Assembly: GCA_029378245.1 (NCBI GenBank)
Contig: JARKIF010000005.1
Coordinates: 1 to 64,000, forward strand
Direction: 5' to 3'
DNA: 64,000 nucleotides
DNA from: Roridomyces roridus
Taxonomy: Eukaryota > Basidiomycota > Agaricomycetes > Agaricales > Mycenaceae
This document shows, one piece after another, positions 34,902 through 45,738 of this stretch. Each line of letters begins with the position of its first letter. The first letter of the stretch is position 1. A model generated the notes under the pieces. It had not been told where the DNA came from, ran no database searches, and saw only the letters and a program-made list of their open reading frames with translations. The translations under genes and the position numbers were made by a program.

Positions 34902-36150
34902 AACCCTTTGCCTATCATCGGAATTTGGAGAAAAGAAAGGGTACTTGGCAATGACGTCGTTGCCATCACTACTATGTCGGAAAAACGTGATCCGAATTAT
35001 AATTGGACGTGGCTATTATGGGATGATAAGCGATTGTAATAGATTGTGATCAATTTTGATCAACATGCGAGAAAGCCAACAATCAATCAAACTGCGCTGG
35101 GGACATGCTGGTCACGTCACGCTCTATCCGGGAAGTGCACAGGTCACACAGCAGCCTTAGTGAACCAGATTACCACCAAGATTGGGAAATCCAGCCCACT
35201 TGTTTGTAGATTCTCCTCAATTATAATTCAACTATAAAAGGCTGTTCTGATTATGATATTATTTGTTTATAATTGGTGTATAATTGATTATAATTGGATT
35301 ATAATCAAAAACGGCTTTTTCCGACATACTCGGCACTTGTTTCAAACTCCGATTGCAGCTTCAAGATGCCGTCTACCACGAAAGATTCACAGGACAGGTA
35401 AGCTTTGGGTAAGATGGCCCAACTCGACGGTGAGAAAATAGAACTCGGAGACTTGACTCGTGAACGGTACATGGCCATCCGTTTGAAATCCGAAACGTGG
35501 AGGAGTTGACCTGCTCGGCGTGTTTTTCTCCGGATGCCAACACGCAAGGTATGACGTGGTAACCGGTTTCGCAGCTACTACCATTGAAAGGTTCATCGAG
35601 ATGGGTGAAGTAGGAGTGGGTGGAATCACCGGACTATGGCGTTCAAGGTGGGAGACTAGCCTGAGACCGCCAGAGGTATGTAAGTCACCAGCGTTTCTGA
35701 GGCTTGAGTGGCCGTACCCCGCGCGGGACCTAGGCCTTCTTCTTATTCTTATTCACAGGGTTTTGAAGATATAATCTGGACGATCACATATTTGACCAAG
35801 TGCACAACTGACGATGCTCTTGGAGTACGTTGCGTGGTCAAACCGAAATCCGTTGCTCAGCGATATTTCTACGGACCCGCAGTGTTGTTGTGATTCCCTT
35901 CTATCCAATACCTGGTTCAGGGGGAGATCTTCTAATCGGTGCGTCAAATGAATACTCTCACAAAACCCTGACATTGACTGACTTCCCCGCTCCAGGAATT
36001 GCTCCATGGCGCTTCGTGATCACGGTTAGGTTGCAATCGCCGGCCAAGTATGAGTCAAAAATGATTCCCAGGCAGGCGTGGTTGACACGAATTTCAAACT
36101 CAACGATGTCTGAGTTGTCGACGCCATCATATGCATCTTCCCACTGCATA
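34902..36150. other. Unresolved region inside the metabolic cluster
   Basis: AT-rich stretches with repeated TTATAATTG occupy 35215-35320. From 35365 to 36150 there are protein-like open stretches on the plus strand (KIELGDLTRERYMAIRLKS, then TIERFIEMGEVGVGGITGLW, then GFEDIIWTITYLTKCTTDDA, then APWRFVITVRLQSPAKYESK). Some are linked by GT-AG pairs, but internal stops prevent one clean gene. This may be a decayed cluster gene. The minus strand also has a competing open reading at 35958-36149. Confidence 0.3.
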
Positions 36151-36391
36151 CTGTAGTATTACGTTCAATTCGTATGGCACTTTAGGGTGTGACAATTCAT
36201 ATGAATGGAACCTTTCGTATCCGACGGCCGGCATGGCTCAAAAAGGGAATTTGATCCGTGATTTGATCTCGGCTAAGGTCGGCATCCCTTGGCAGGCGAA
36301 AAATTGCCTCTGTGACCCTGTGACATACGAAATTTTCCGTATAAAAATCCTGTGTGACCTGTGACCATACGAATTGAACGTAATACTACAG
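36151..36391. mobile_element. CTGTAG MITE, copy B (TA-flanked)
   Basis: A 241-bp element has near-perfect terminal inverted repeats starting CTGTAGTATTACGTTCAATT. It is flanked by TA on both sides (36149-36150, 36392-36393) and has no coding capacity. The TA duplication suggests Tc1/mariner-type mobilisation. A diverged copy lies at 17471-17706. Confidence 0.8.
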
Positions 36392-36776
36392 TATCGCCGC
36401 TCACACCCAAGAGACCGTCTTCGCCGTCGCCGAAAGGGTGCGTTTCGCCTCCGTCACGCACGGCCAAGGGCTTGCCTGACACTAATCCAGCCGTTGGCAA
36501 GACAGTGGAAGACACCGTGCTAGTTTGAATTTCCACAACTTTGAGGTTGTTGGGCTTCCTATCTAAATACCGGCCGGATCACGACAACCTCAGCCTGACA
36601 TGGCGTCGCCTCGACTGAGTTTGCCAGTCAACTAAATGTGAATCTCCCGATCCACTCTGGTGAGATCGGAACATCGGCGCGCGGCGATGTCCCCCATGAA
36701 AAATTCACTCGGACACGACCTCTCATAAACCTCAGAATATGGACACGGCACCATCTCCACCTCTCCGCTGCGCAGA

Positions 36777-39472
36777 ATGAAAGATCTCAGTCCGGCGTTC
36801 ATTGCGACTTTGGCTGGCTTGGCAGCTGTGTTGCTATGGAAGCTCAAGCGCAAGTCTGACCTTCAGAAACTCCCTCTTCCGGTTGGTCCTACCGTCTGCA
36901 CTCTAGATTGTTCACTCATTATACGGAATCATAGGCTGCTTCCAGTTGGCTCTGGGGTCACGAAAAGACTATCTTCGAACGAGAGCCTGGTCATGCTTTC
37001 AACGAATGGACCAGAAATCTGGGCTTGACTTATCGAATCAAAGCTGCTTTCTGGGTTAGTGCTCTCAGTTCCTTTAGAAATTTCTGAAAGGCGCATGATC
37101 CAGGCACCCGACGTTGTAAGAAGTTGTTGTTGGTCTCCAAATTCGGCGCTGACTCTATTTCCTTCAGCTAGTTTTGAGTGACCCCGCTGGGATAGGTCAC
37201 ATTCTACAGGACAAAATCTACGACTATCGTGAGCCACACGCAAATAATATAATCCGAGGTGAAATTGATTTCGAGTTAGATCACAGTGCGGTTGTCCGCC
37301 CGCGGGTTGCGCGACTGCTTGGAAAAGGTCTGGGATGGGTGGAGGGCGAAGCGGAACATCGAAGAATGCGGCGTTTGGTCATTCCTTCTCTCTCGTGGGT
37401 CAACGAAGTCCGACTCTTGAGTGTTCTATTGACCCTGAACGTTCGTTCAGGTCCGAAAATATCAAGGCGATGGCACCCGATATTAGGGACACTGCTTCAA
37501 GGGTATGAACTCGCCATTCAAATCTTCACCGGAGACTTACATTTCCCAGGCCGTCAACGACCTTGTCTCCGAGATCCAAACCCTGGGCGATGAATCCGTT
37601 CTCAACATACTCCAATGGACAGCCAAGGCGACGTGAGTTGCGTGCTTTATTTTGAGTTACTGCTTCTCACCAATTTCTAGCTTGAATGTCATTGGACGAG
37701 TTGTGGGTTTTGAGTATTCCTTTCTTTCATCGGCCCACTTTGCTTTCAGGCCTTCCTGTATGATTTCGATGGCGGTAAAAGTGAAGAGGCCCATCGTATT
37801 CTGAATGCTAGGCGCCAAGGGGTCTCGCCGATAGTCAAATATGCTGGTTTCTTTGTGCATATGTCTCGCTTTGCCCTCCGCATCGAACTCTAAAAGAGTT
37901 ATTTTCAGACGTTGATGTTGCTCCGTCGATTCCCTTTTTTGAATGACCTCCCGATATCATCCATACAAGCACAGGGTATCGCTAAATTAACCGTACAGGT
38001 GACTGGACCGAAAACCCATTCTCTTTCTGAGCGTTGACGTTGCGCAGTCAGGAGTCGCGCAAGAGATGGTCACACAGGGGGGAAGGCATCTTTTCTGCAC
38101 CGCGGAAATACTTTATTTACGCAACATTTCCGCAGTATTTCCGCAACATTTCCGCCAGCTCCGAAAATAGGTGATAAAAATCAAAATCTGCCAATTTACC
38201 AGAGAATCTTATGATTATGTAATGAAATCAACACATTTCCGCCACGCGGAAATGTTGCGGAAATCATGCGGAAATACTGCGGAAATATAAAATTCCCGCT
38301 GTGCGGAAAAGTGAGGTTCCCCCCTGTGTCAGGAGAAACAAGGATCTCCTTCACCAATCCCAGGGTTCTTACAAAGACTTGCTGAGCAGACTATGTGAGT
38401 AGACCCTTTTGATAGATTCACTGCGACCTCATGAGTTGCTTCCCAGTATCCGCTTACGCAGAGGGCGCGATGTCTCACGAAGAACTGTTCGAACAGGTAC
38501 GTTCTTTTCACTCTTCTCTGGCCACATTATCGATTAGCTTCAAGATATCTACCTTCGTGTCCGTATTCGAGCTGTCCTCTCACTGTCTTAAGTGATGATG
38601 ACAAGTACTGCTATTTGTAGGATTTCTGGGCACGAAACAACTACCCACACACTAGCCTTCACTATCTGGCAACTTGCACGCCATCCCAATGTCCAGGCTC
38701 GTCTTCGTCGTGAACTCGACACGGTCTCAGAAGAGCCATCGTATGAAGACTTCCAATCACGCTTGCCCTACCTCGACGCGGTGCTGAAAGAAACGTATGT
38801 GCTATTTTCCCTTCCCTCGAACACATTGTGATTTTTTGCTAGGCTGAGACTTTTCCCCGGCCTTCCATACATGGAACGCGTCGCTACCACACCGGATGTA
38901 ATCCCTCTACGTGAAGCTGTGAAGCTCTCAGACGGTCGAACCGTAACGGAGATTCCTATTGAGACCGGTCAAGTCAGTGTCGGCGATTAGGTTACTGAAT
39001 TGTGTCACTAAATCTGTTGCGTCCAGACCGTGCTCATTCCCATCATTGCTATCCATCGTCAAGAAGCTGTCTGGGACAGTGCCGAAGAGTTTCGTCCCGA
39101 ACGGTGGCTGATGGGCCTTCCGCCCAAGGAAAAACTCGTCACTGGATGGTCACATACTCTTGCCTTCAGCGATGGACCCAGAAATTGCATCGGATTCAGA
39201 TTGGGTCAGTCAGTCTTTTGCTTGATTGGGTTTCAACATATAATAATCCGACTCGCAGCTATCTTTCAATACAAGGTGCGTTATTCTCCTCGTTTCGCAA
39301 TTCCGCTGAATACGGGATAACACAGGTCATTCTAACCTCCCTGATGCGGAAATTCACATTCAGCGATACTGGCGCTCAAGTTTTGTTGAAGATATCTTCA
39401 AGCCTCCAACCTTGGGTAGCGGGTAGTGAAGACGACGGACCCAGTCTCCCGGTTCATGTCCATCTCACTTGA
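36777..39472 (+). pseudogene. Cytochrome P450 (P450 2) with a MITE in an exon
   Basis: The ATG at 36777 gives a membrane anchor (LSPAFIATLAGLAAVLLWKL). Exons then read SSWLWGHEKTIFEREPGHAF, NEWTRNLGLTYRIKAAFW, VLSDPAGIGHILQDKIYDY, LLGKGLGWVEGEAEHRRMRR, NDLVSEIQTLGDESVLNILQ and LMLLRRFPFLNDLPISS. The I-helix (ISGHETTTHTLAFTIWQLAR), K-helix (VLKET, intron, LRLFP), EEFRPERW and heme loop (FSDGPRNCIGFRL) are all there. After SGVAQEM the exon is cut by a 256-bp MITE at 38072-38327. Removing it restores a VRRNKDLLHQSQGSYKDLL reading. A GT/CAG pair at the MITE edges would splice it out but in the wrong frame. The join just before the I-helix is also irregular. The enzyme is probably inactive. Confidence 0.7.
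38072..38327. mobile_element. CACAGG MITE, copy 2, inside P450 2 exon
   Basis: This element has the same termini and ATTTCCGC repeats as 34446-34701, in inverse orientation. GTC occurs on both sides (38069-38071 and 38328-38330), and deleting the element plus one GTC gives continuous P450 coding sequence. The GTC pair is therefore a real 3-bp target-site duplication. Confidence 0.82.
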
Positions 39473-39841
39473 TCACTGTACTTCGAGTCGACTTATGCCA
39501 TGTAATATTACTATGCTGTGCAAAGTTGAACCTGGAATTCACGACGAAAATACGAAGGAGAGGTCCTGGTCCTGGCTCAACTGCGAATTGAGCCGACTGG
39601 AAGATCCTTGACCATCATTCAACCGTGGGAAAGACCGGTTGTATCCGAGAACGCCGGGGTGCAGACACAAAGCACCTTCATCCGCCGCAAACAATAGTTC
39701 CTGCTTCCGAATTATATCATTATGTATTTCCGTGAACTCATTCCATTCACCCGACCAGGCCGCGAAGTTTCCGTCGGGGATTCGACGCATGGGCGGACGA
39801 TATGTAAGAACAAATAATCGAGACCGTAGCTACAGCCAATT

Positions 39842-40980
39842 TCAAAACCCGAGCGCACCAGACCTGATATGCAGAGGTAACGTGTGGGCTATTAGTAGCC
39901 AGATCTGAAGAGGGTGAGAAGCTGCAGCAGGAGAGAGAACTTTGTGGCGTACGCAGAATATCAGGTATGACCGCCTATCAGTTTCCATCGTTCTCCACCA
40001 ATAAAAGCGAATTCCGGTGTAGAAACCGAGTGAGATAAAAACGAGTCGGCATGTCGATCCAATGCTCCACGCGGAGCTAAGAAAGATGGACCAAAATCCC
40101 AAGGCGATGAAGGTGACCACCCTCGATAGTTCTGGGGCCCGGATCGGGAAGGTTTCGCGGCCTGAAGCAGCATCCCCTTCAACATCTGCAAAATCTTGGG
40201 CTTGAATAGTAGTGAAGATGAGTGCGCCGCTGAGCAGTAGAGCTCTCTGAGAGTTGTCGTCTAATCCAGTACGAGGACCTACGCTTTGTGAGCAAGTAGG
40301 AAAATTTGTGAGTGAGGGAATGTTCCAACCCATAATCAGCATGGCTCCGGATTCAAAAGCGACGTATCCCCCAATGTTACAGAAATTCTTGCCGATTAAA
40401 TGACCCGCGGCCCCCATCTCGTCGTAAATGAAGGTTGTTGCAAAAAGTGTGGCACTGATAAGTAATATGCCCGCCCCATAAGAGGCTGACCACAGAAGAC
40501 ATCCAACCACGGTGAACCACCGCAAGACAAACGCCTGTGATTTCGTCACCCTTCCAGAAGGCAGAGGTCTCCAGGCTCGATTTTTGGCATCCTCCTCTTT
40601 GCTTGCCGCCTGATTCGAAACATTGCACATGAGTAGGTGCATCCAAATCCAAATCCAACCATCAACCAAATGTGAGGTCGAGTGAAGTGGGCCTGCGGCA
40701 CATGCAAAAGCCGTCTATGGAATTATATATTGAGTCCCTGAAAACCTCAGGTTTTTAATTTGCATACCACTGGGAAAAACACAGTCTTATAGTCTGTCCA
40801 GGTGAATAGGGCGGCCGTGTAGATATGCCGGCAGACTTGGTTGAAAATTGGAGGCATTTTCGAGCGCAGGGGATTGAATGGAGCAGTAAAACTTGCTGCT
40901 TTCCAAGTCCGGGCACATTTTATAACTTCGCGGGTGAATATCATTGTGGGCATGGAAAAATCGCTCAATAAGTAGATCAA
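39842..40980 (-). CDS. UbiA-superfamily prenyltransferase / membrane terpene cyclase
   Basis: The ATG at 40980 gives a short cytosolic start, then HIYTAALFTWTDYKTVFFPV and, after an intron, TAFACAAGPLHSTSHLVDGW (TM1) and WIWMHLLMCNVSNQAASKEE. The first Asp-rich motif reads NVSNQAASKEED followed by RAWRPLPSGRVTKSQA, and the second is DFADVEGDAASGRETFPI. Several TMs (FVLRWFTVVGCLLWSASYGA, LSRVVTFIALGFWSIFLSSA) follow. The stop is at 39842. The altered first motif with RPLPSGR is typical of the fungal UbiA-type branch that includes the fumagillin sesquiterpene cyclase Fma-TC. The role is probably cyclisation or transfer of a prenyl diphosphate at the ER. It lies between a P450 and a carboxylesterase. 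Confidence 0.88.
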
Positions 40981-41667
40981 TGTTCATGTACTTACTATTT
41001 CCTTATTTGAACCTCGGTTGACTTGGCCCGAGACGGCGGAGATATACACGTTTGTTGACCGCGGGTAGTTGCAAAGTGCAGAAATGCATGCGGTCGCCGC
41101 TTCCCGATGAACGGCACGTGTGAACTGAAAGTCATGGTTCAGGCCCCGGTCAACAGACCCAACAGTAGCACAACATGGTTCCGCTGACACCCAACTAAGA
41201 TGCACTAGACGCTGTCCACGGGAAGACTATGCCCACAACAGCCGAAACATCTGAATTCTGGCCTGACAAGGCATATGATCATCTCAAATGCACTGGCACA
41301 GTCTCGTAACTTTGACGTTGCCGCTCATACAAACAAGGGGAATGTACATATAGCCGTGATTCAGATGCGTCAATTTTCTTGAATCCTCAATGGATTCCCT
41401 GCGCGGTACTCATGGCGCTGATCGGCGGTCGGAATGTACGTATCCAGGGTCTTCCCGGTGACCTTTGTTGGTGGCCGCCGTATAGACTACTCCACGTTCA
41501 AACATCGCATTGACATCGCAGCAACAATCAGATTCACAGTCTAGCCGGCCACACGACCCGTCCCGCTCGCACTCTGTCCTCCCGTATCGTGGTTGTCCCG
41601 GTTCCAGCTGTCGGAGATTGAACCACCTCCTATTGCTCGCATCAAGTAACGAATACATGATCGCAGG
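40981..41667. other. Intergenic, no gene seen
   Basis: Only short unsupported ORFs are present. The stretch probably carries the UbiA gene promoter and the 3' UTR of the esterase gene, which ends at 41668 on the same strand. Confidence 0.5.
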
Positions 41668-43917
41668 CTACTGCGCAGTTACACCAGCGACACTATCCCA
41701 AAACCTGAAAGTAAAAGTGATCAGAATTCCCAATCTTAATTATAAAAGGTTGAAGTTGACTCACGCGCACCGGTCCAGCACATCGCTTCCAGTATGAGCC
41801 GTGTTAACCACCGGCACGTCATCCTCTGTCTTGTTGAACATCATCTCCGTGTGTTCATGTACCCAGTCAGCCCAGATTGGGAGGAGACTCGGCTGCGAGT
41901 GGATGTTGGGGTCTAGAGAAATGGCGATCGAGATAAAGGATTGCCTCCAAGCGTCGAGGAATGCTGCGTTGGTGAATGTGGGCGGGATGGCGAAACTAGA
42001 AGGCATAGTGAGCTCAGAGACACACTTTTTACACAGTGAAGACGTACGTGAAGAAGTCGTAGGATAAATCCTCGGCATGCAGTCCGGGTGGGATGGCAAA
42101 CTCTGCCTGGTTGAATTTGTTTTGAACATGTAAAATTGGTTCAAGTCAGTTGGCTTACCTTCCAGCCCGTTTTTCCGAATGCTGCCGCCATCCAATACGC
42201 TGGACAAGTGAAAATGGCTGCACCTCATGTTAATTCAACATTCTGAACACAGCAGACGCCGTACCTTCTCCCATGACTTTCGTTGCTTGATCTGAAACCG
42301 AGCTCGAAGCGAGCTTGGAATAACTGCTGACGGCAGTCCGTACTTGCTGTTCCGAAAGCCGGGGAAACAGCTGTGTAATATACTGGGTCAGCGTAAAGTT
42401 GTTCGCAACCAAAATATCCGGAAAGACGAAAAAGCTTGCTCCTTCGGCAGAGTTGGTGGTCACCAGTAGGGAATCCTATCAAATCTTAGCCGAGTTTCAA
42501 TGATGGTGGACTTGAAATTTACTCGCCCGTTCCGTCTATGACCATTCAGCGTGATCGAGGGTCTCTCCACGATGAAAGAGCCGTCGACAACCGGAACAAA
42601 TGTGTAGGTACCCATGAAACTCGCAGAGCCAATGGCGGTGTCTGCGTTGGTAAGTATCGAGGGATCGACTGAACGAAGGCAGTCCAAGCGATTTGGAGCT
42701 TGATCACAGCTGAGAAGAAAGGTGAATTCAGGACGAGTATAAATTCAACCACACCGGCGTACCGGGCAAATGAAGCCACATCATCGAACAATGTCTGGCG
42801 GCTGTTTTTGAAAGGGGTGTTGAATACTTGAAAATCGTACCTCGGTAATGGGATCGTTGTATGCATACTGGAAAGGGAGATACGGAGAGTTGGCTAGGGC
42901 AGCACGGAACAATGGTGGTTGAGTGTTGCCTCCATGGGCGACGACGTGTTGTAACACCGCGCCTGCCCCTGCTGATTGGCCCCAAATGGTGACTGCGTTA
43001 GGATCTCCTCCGAAGACCGAGATCTGCTCGATTAGTATGTCAAGAAGATGAAAAGGAGAGATCAACTCACATGTTTTTGAACCCATTGAAGGGCGAAATT
43101 CTGGTCGACTAGATGAAACATCAACCAAAGTCATCGTGGACGCAACAGAATTTCTGAATTTGGGACGCACGTAAACCCACGTTGAGATTCCCCCCTTCTT
43201 TGACCTCCTCTCCGGCCAAAAAGCCTGAGAACTGTGTAGCACCCATTCGACACGATTTAGAAGAAAAATACCAAAAGCTCCCAAGCGATATTGAACGCTG
43301 ACTGCGACGACGCCCAGTCGGCTCAGAGTAACAAAGTCCTGCGTCGGATAGAGACTGATGTTTCCGGCATCGTACCCACCACCATGCAAGTACACAATAA
43401 CTGGAAGCCTCGAATGCTCCGTTGCGAAGGTCGGAGTATGTACGCTGCAATGGAAAAGTCGTAGAAGAAAACGCAGCAGATAACGAGGCTTACTTCAAAA
43501 ATAAACAGTCTTCCGTGGAGGTTGCGTCCAAGGCAGGATCAGGACCCGAGCTGACTTGGCTGAAGTTGGAATTCGTTCTGAACCGATTGATCAGCGCCGT
43601 TCCGGCGGTCCCAGTGAGGGCCCCGGATTGAAAGCATTGAAGAGGCGCCTGCGTTGCATTTTGGATTCCGGAAACATGGCTGGGAAGCTGCGGCGCTCTC
43701 CAACGCAGGTTTCCTAGATCTTGGTGAGAAAAAAAGACTTTTACAGGCAGGAAAGGATACCTGTCAGAGGTGCTGCATATCTGATACCGAGAAAGCTTGT
43801 AACGCCGTCTTGAAGACTGAGATCCGACTGATACGTAGCGTATCCAAGATCGGCGACCTTGAGCTTGAGCTCGAGAGCGAGCGCAGTCATAGGAAGTAGA
43901 CTGTAAAGGAGCCGCAT
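41668..43917 (-). CDS. Secreted type-B carboxylesterase/lipase
   Basis: The ATG at 43917 starts a signal peptide (MRLLYSLLPMTALALELKLK). The mature protein has GVTSFLGIRYAAPLTG, an EDCLFL block, PVIVYLHGGGYDAGNISLYP (oxyanion hole), VAVSVQYRLGAFG, NFALQWVQKHISVFGGDPNA and VTIWGQSAGAGAVLQHVVAH with the nucleophile Ser in GQSAG. ANSPYLPFQYAYNDPITE and a long C-terminal half with HTEMMFNKTEDDVPVVNTAH follow. A last small exon gives RCAFWDSVAGVTAQ with TAG at 41668-41670, a usual ending for the family. Around ten introns and about 540 residues are expected. The protein should be extracellular or in the secretory pathway; an ester-cleaving or transesterification step in the nearby pathway is possible. 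Confidence 0.88.
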
Positions 43918-44165
43918 GTTGAGACGGTGGAAAGGTTTCTGTATCAATCTGTGCTACTTATACTCCCTGGCCATGGGTACTCAAGGCCAGGCTTACCACG
44001 CCTTCGGGTCCACATGTGGCAGCGGCGAACCGAAGACAAAACACACAGAGCAAGTCGCCGCGTTGGTCATTCACCGCCCGGCGCCGTCTCCGCTCAGCGT
44101 TGATCGGGGACTTGCAGGGTATTAATACGGATTCGATTCGGCCTAACCACCCACCTCCCTCTACG

Positions 44166-45478
44166 ATGCCCGCACCAATGGTTTCATACCGCCAAGTTGG
44201 GAATTCAGGCCTGCGCGTTTCGTTCCCAATCGTGAGCAGGCCTGCGATCGTTTTTCGTTGGGCACACTCACCCGGGCTTACAGCTTGGCGGCATGTCTCT
44301 GGGTAGTCCGAAGTGGAACGTATGTGCGTTTAAATTCATGCAGGATTTTCTACTAAACTTGTTCGTCAGCCGTGGATTCTGCCTGAAGACAAGGTGGGTG
44401 AACTGACTGTATACTATTTGACGTCCTTTGTAACAGACAATATTCTGCAGAGCCTGGAAGTATTGAAAGCGGCTTGGGACGCAGGTATCAACACCTACGA
44501 CACCGCGAATCTGTATTCCAATGGAGAATCTGAGCGGATTATTGGGAAATTCATCACCCAGGTGCGTCCGAAACCTTGTACATATTGGGTGCTGTCCGGC
44601 TCATTTTGAATGGAGAACAACATACCCAGAGAAAACATCGTTATCATCACCAAGGTCTTGTGCCTCGTTAGCGATGATGTCGGCTCCCGGGCGGCATTCG
44701 ACCCTAGCATGCCCAATACCCGTACCTACGTCAACCAGGGCGGTCTCTCCCGTACTGCCATATTCAACCAAGTAGAGGCTACTTTGGCCCGACTCAACAC
44801 GGCATACCTTGATGTTCTCATGGTACATGCGGCTGATCCTGCGACGCCGTTCGAGGAGACTATGAAGGCCCTACACGATCTGGTTATCGCCGGTAAAGTT
44901 CGTTATATTGGTGCATCAAATCTTCGTACTTGGCAGTTTGCGGAGATGAATCATATTGCGGAGTTGAAAGGTTGGACGCAGTTCATCTGCATAGAGATCG
45001 AACACTCTTTGTTGTATCGTCCCGAGGTGAAATTCTTGACGCTTTAAATACCGAAGTACTGACGCTTTTTCCAGGAGAAAGAACTCTTCCAGTATTGCAA
45101 GTACAAGGGAATCGGAGTATTCGCATATTCGCCACTGGCCAACGGGCACCTTGCGCGCCCTTTCGGGGGGCAGACTTTGCGCACCGAGAACGCCGGGGTT
45201 TTCGCCAAGAAGATCAAGGAGTCGGACAAGGAGATTATCAAGAGAGTCGAGCAGCTTGCGAAGAAATACTCCTGGAAGATGAGCCAGGTAGCGCTGGCTT
45301 GGTCGGGATCCAAAGTGACCAGTCCTATCGTCGGCTTCAATACGGTGCGCCCCTCGATAGGTGTGAGATTTGAGTCTGACAGCTCTCTTAGCCTGAGCAA
45401 GTCCAGGGAGGTGTACTCGAGGGGAAAAATCTGTCGGACGACGACGCGGCGTTCTTGGAAGAATTGCGAGTGCCTTGA
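44166..45478 (+). CDS. Aldo-keto reductase
   Basis: The ATG at 44166 gives [14 protein letters not shown], then small exons ([20 protein letters not shown]) and [20 protein letters not shown] with the catalytic Asp and Tyr in [24 protein letters not shown] carries the Lys and [10 protein letters not shown] the His. The tetrad is complete. The C-terminal half has [40 protein letters not shown] and the NADPH-binding [20 protein letters not shown], ending [20 protein letters not shown] and TGA at 45476-45478. This resembles the yeast Aad / voltage-channel-beta-like AKR group. It reduces an aldehyde or ketone with NADPH in the cytosol. It diverges from the esterase gene with 248 bp between starts. 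Confidence 0.9.
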
Positions 45479-45738
45479 ATTTGAGCCCGGAGCTTTGGAG
45501 TTGACCTCTTTTCAGATACGAGTAGGAGCCATCGTCTCTTTGAATAGATCCCAGTTCTTGTCTTATTGTTTGGTGAACAGCGCCGTTGAGTTCGATGCAG
45601 CTAGTGAGATGGAGTGATGATCAAGTGATGATGGCAAGAGAGATTTAAACTCCGACCTGAGCACAACAGACCACAACGGATCAGACGCGCGCTTCTTGGC
45701 AAAAACCACCACCACCGCCTCGTCACTCTCTCCTACTC

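Noticed and set aside
38069..38332. MITE acting as a new intron in P450 2
   Set aside because: A GT and a CAG are present at its edges, but removal by these sites leaves the downstream exon out of frame.
39539..39790. 83-codon minus-strand ORF (GNFAAWSGEWNEFTEIHNDI)
   Set aside because: Reads somewhat like protein but has no conserved motif, splice partner or paralogue; left unannotated.
40984..41205. Extra N-terminal exon of the UbiA gene
   Set aside because: The frame has no UbiA-like features and no splice link; the ATG at 40980 already gives a normal N terminus.
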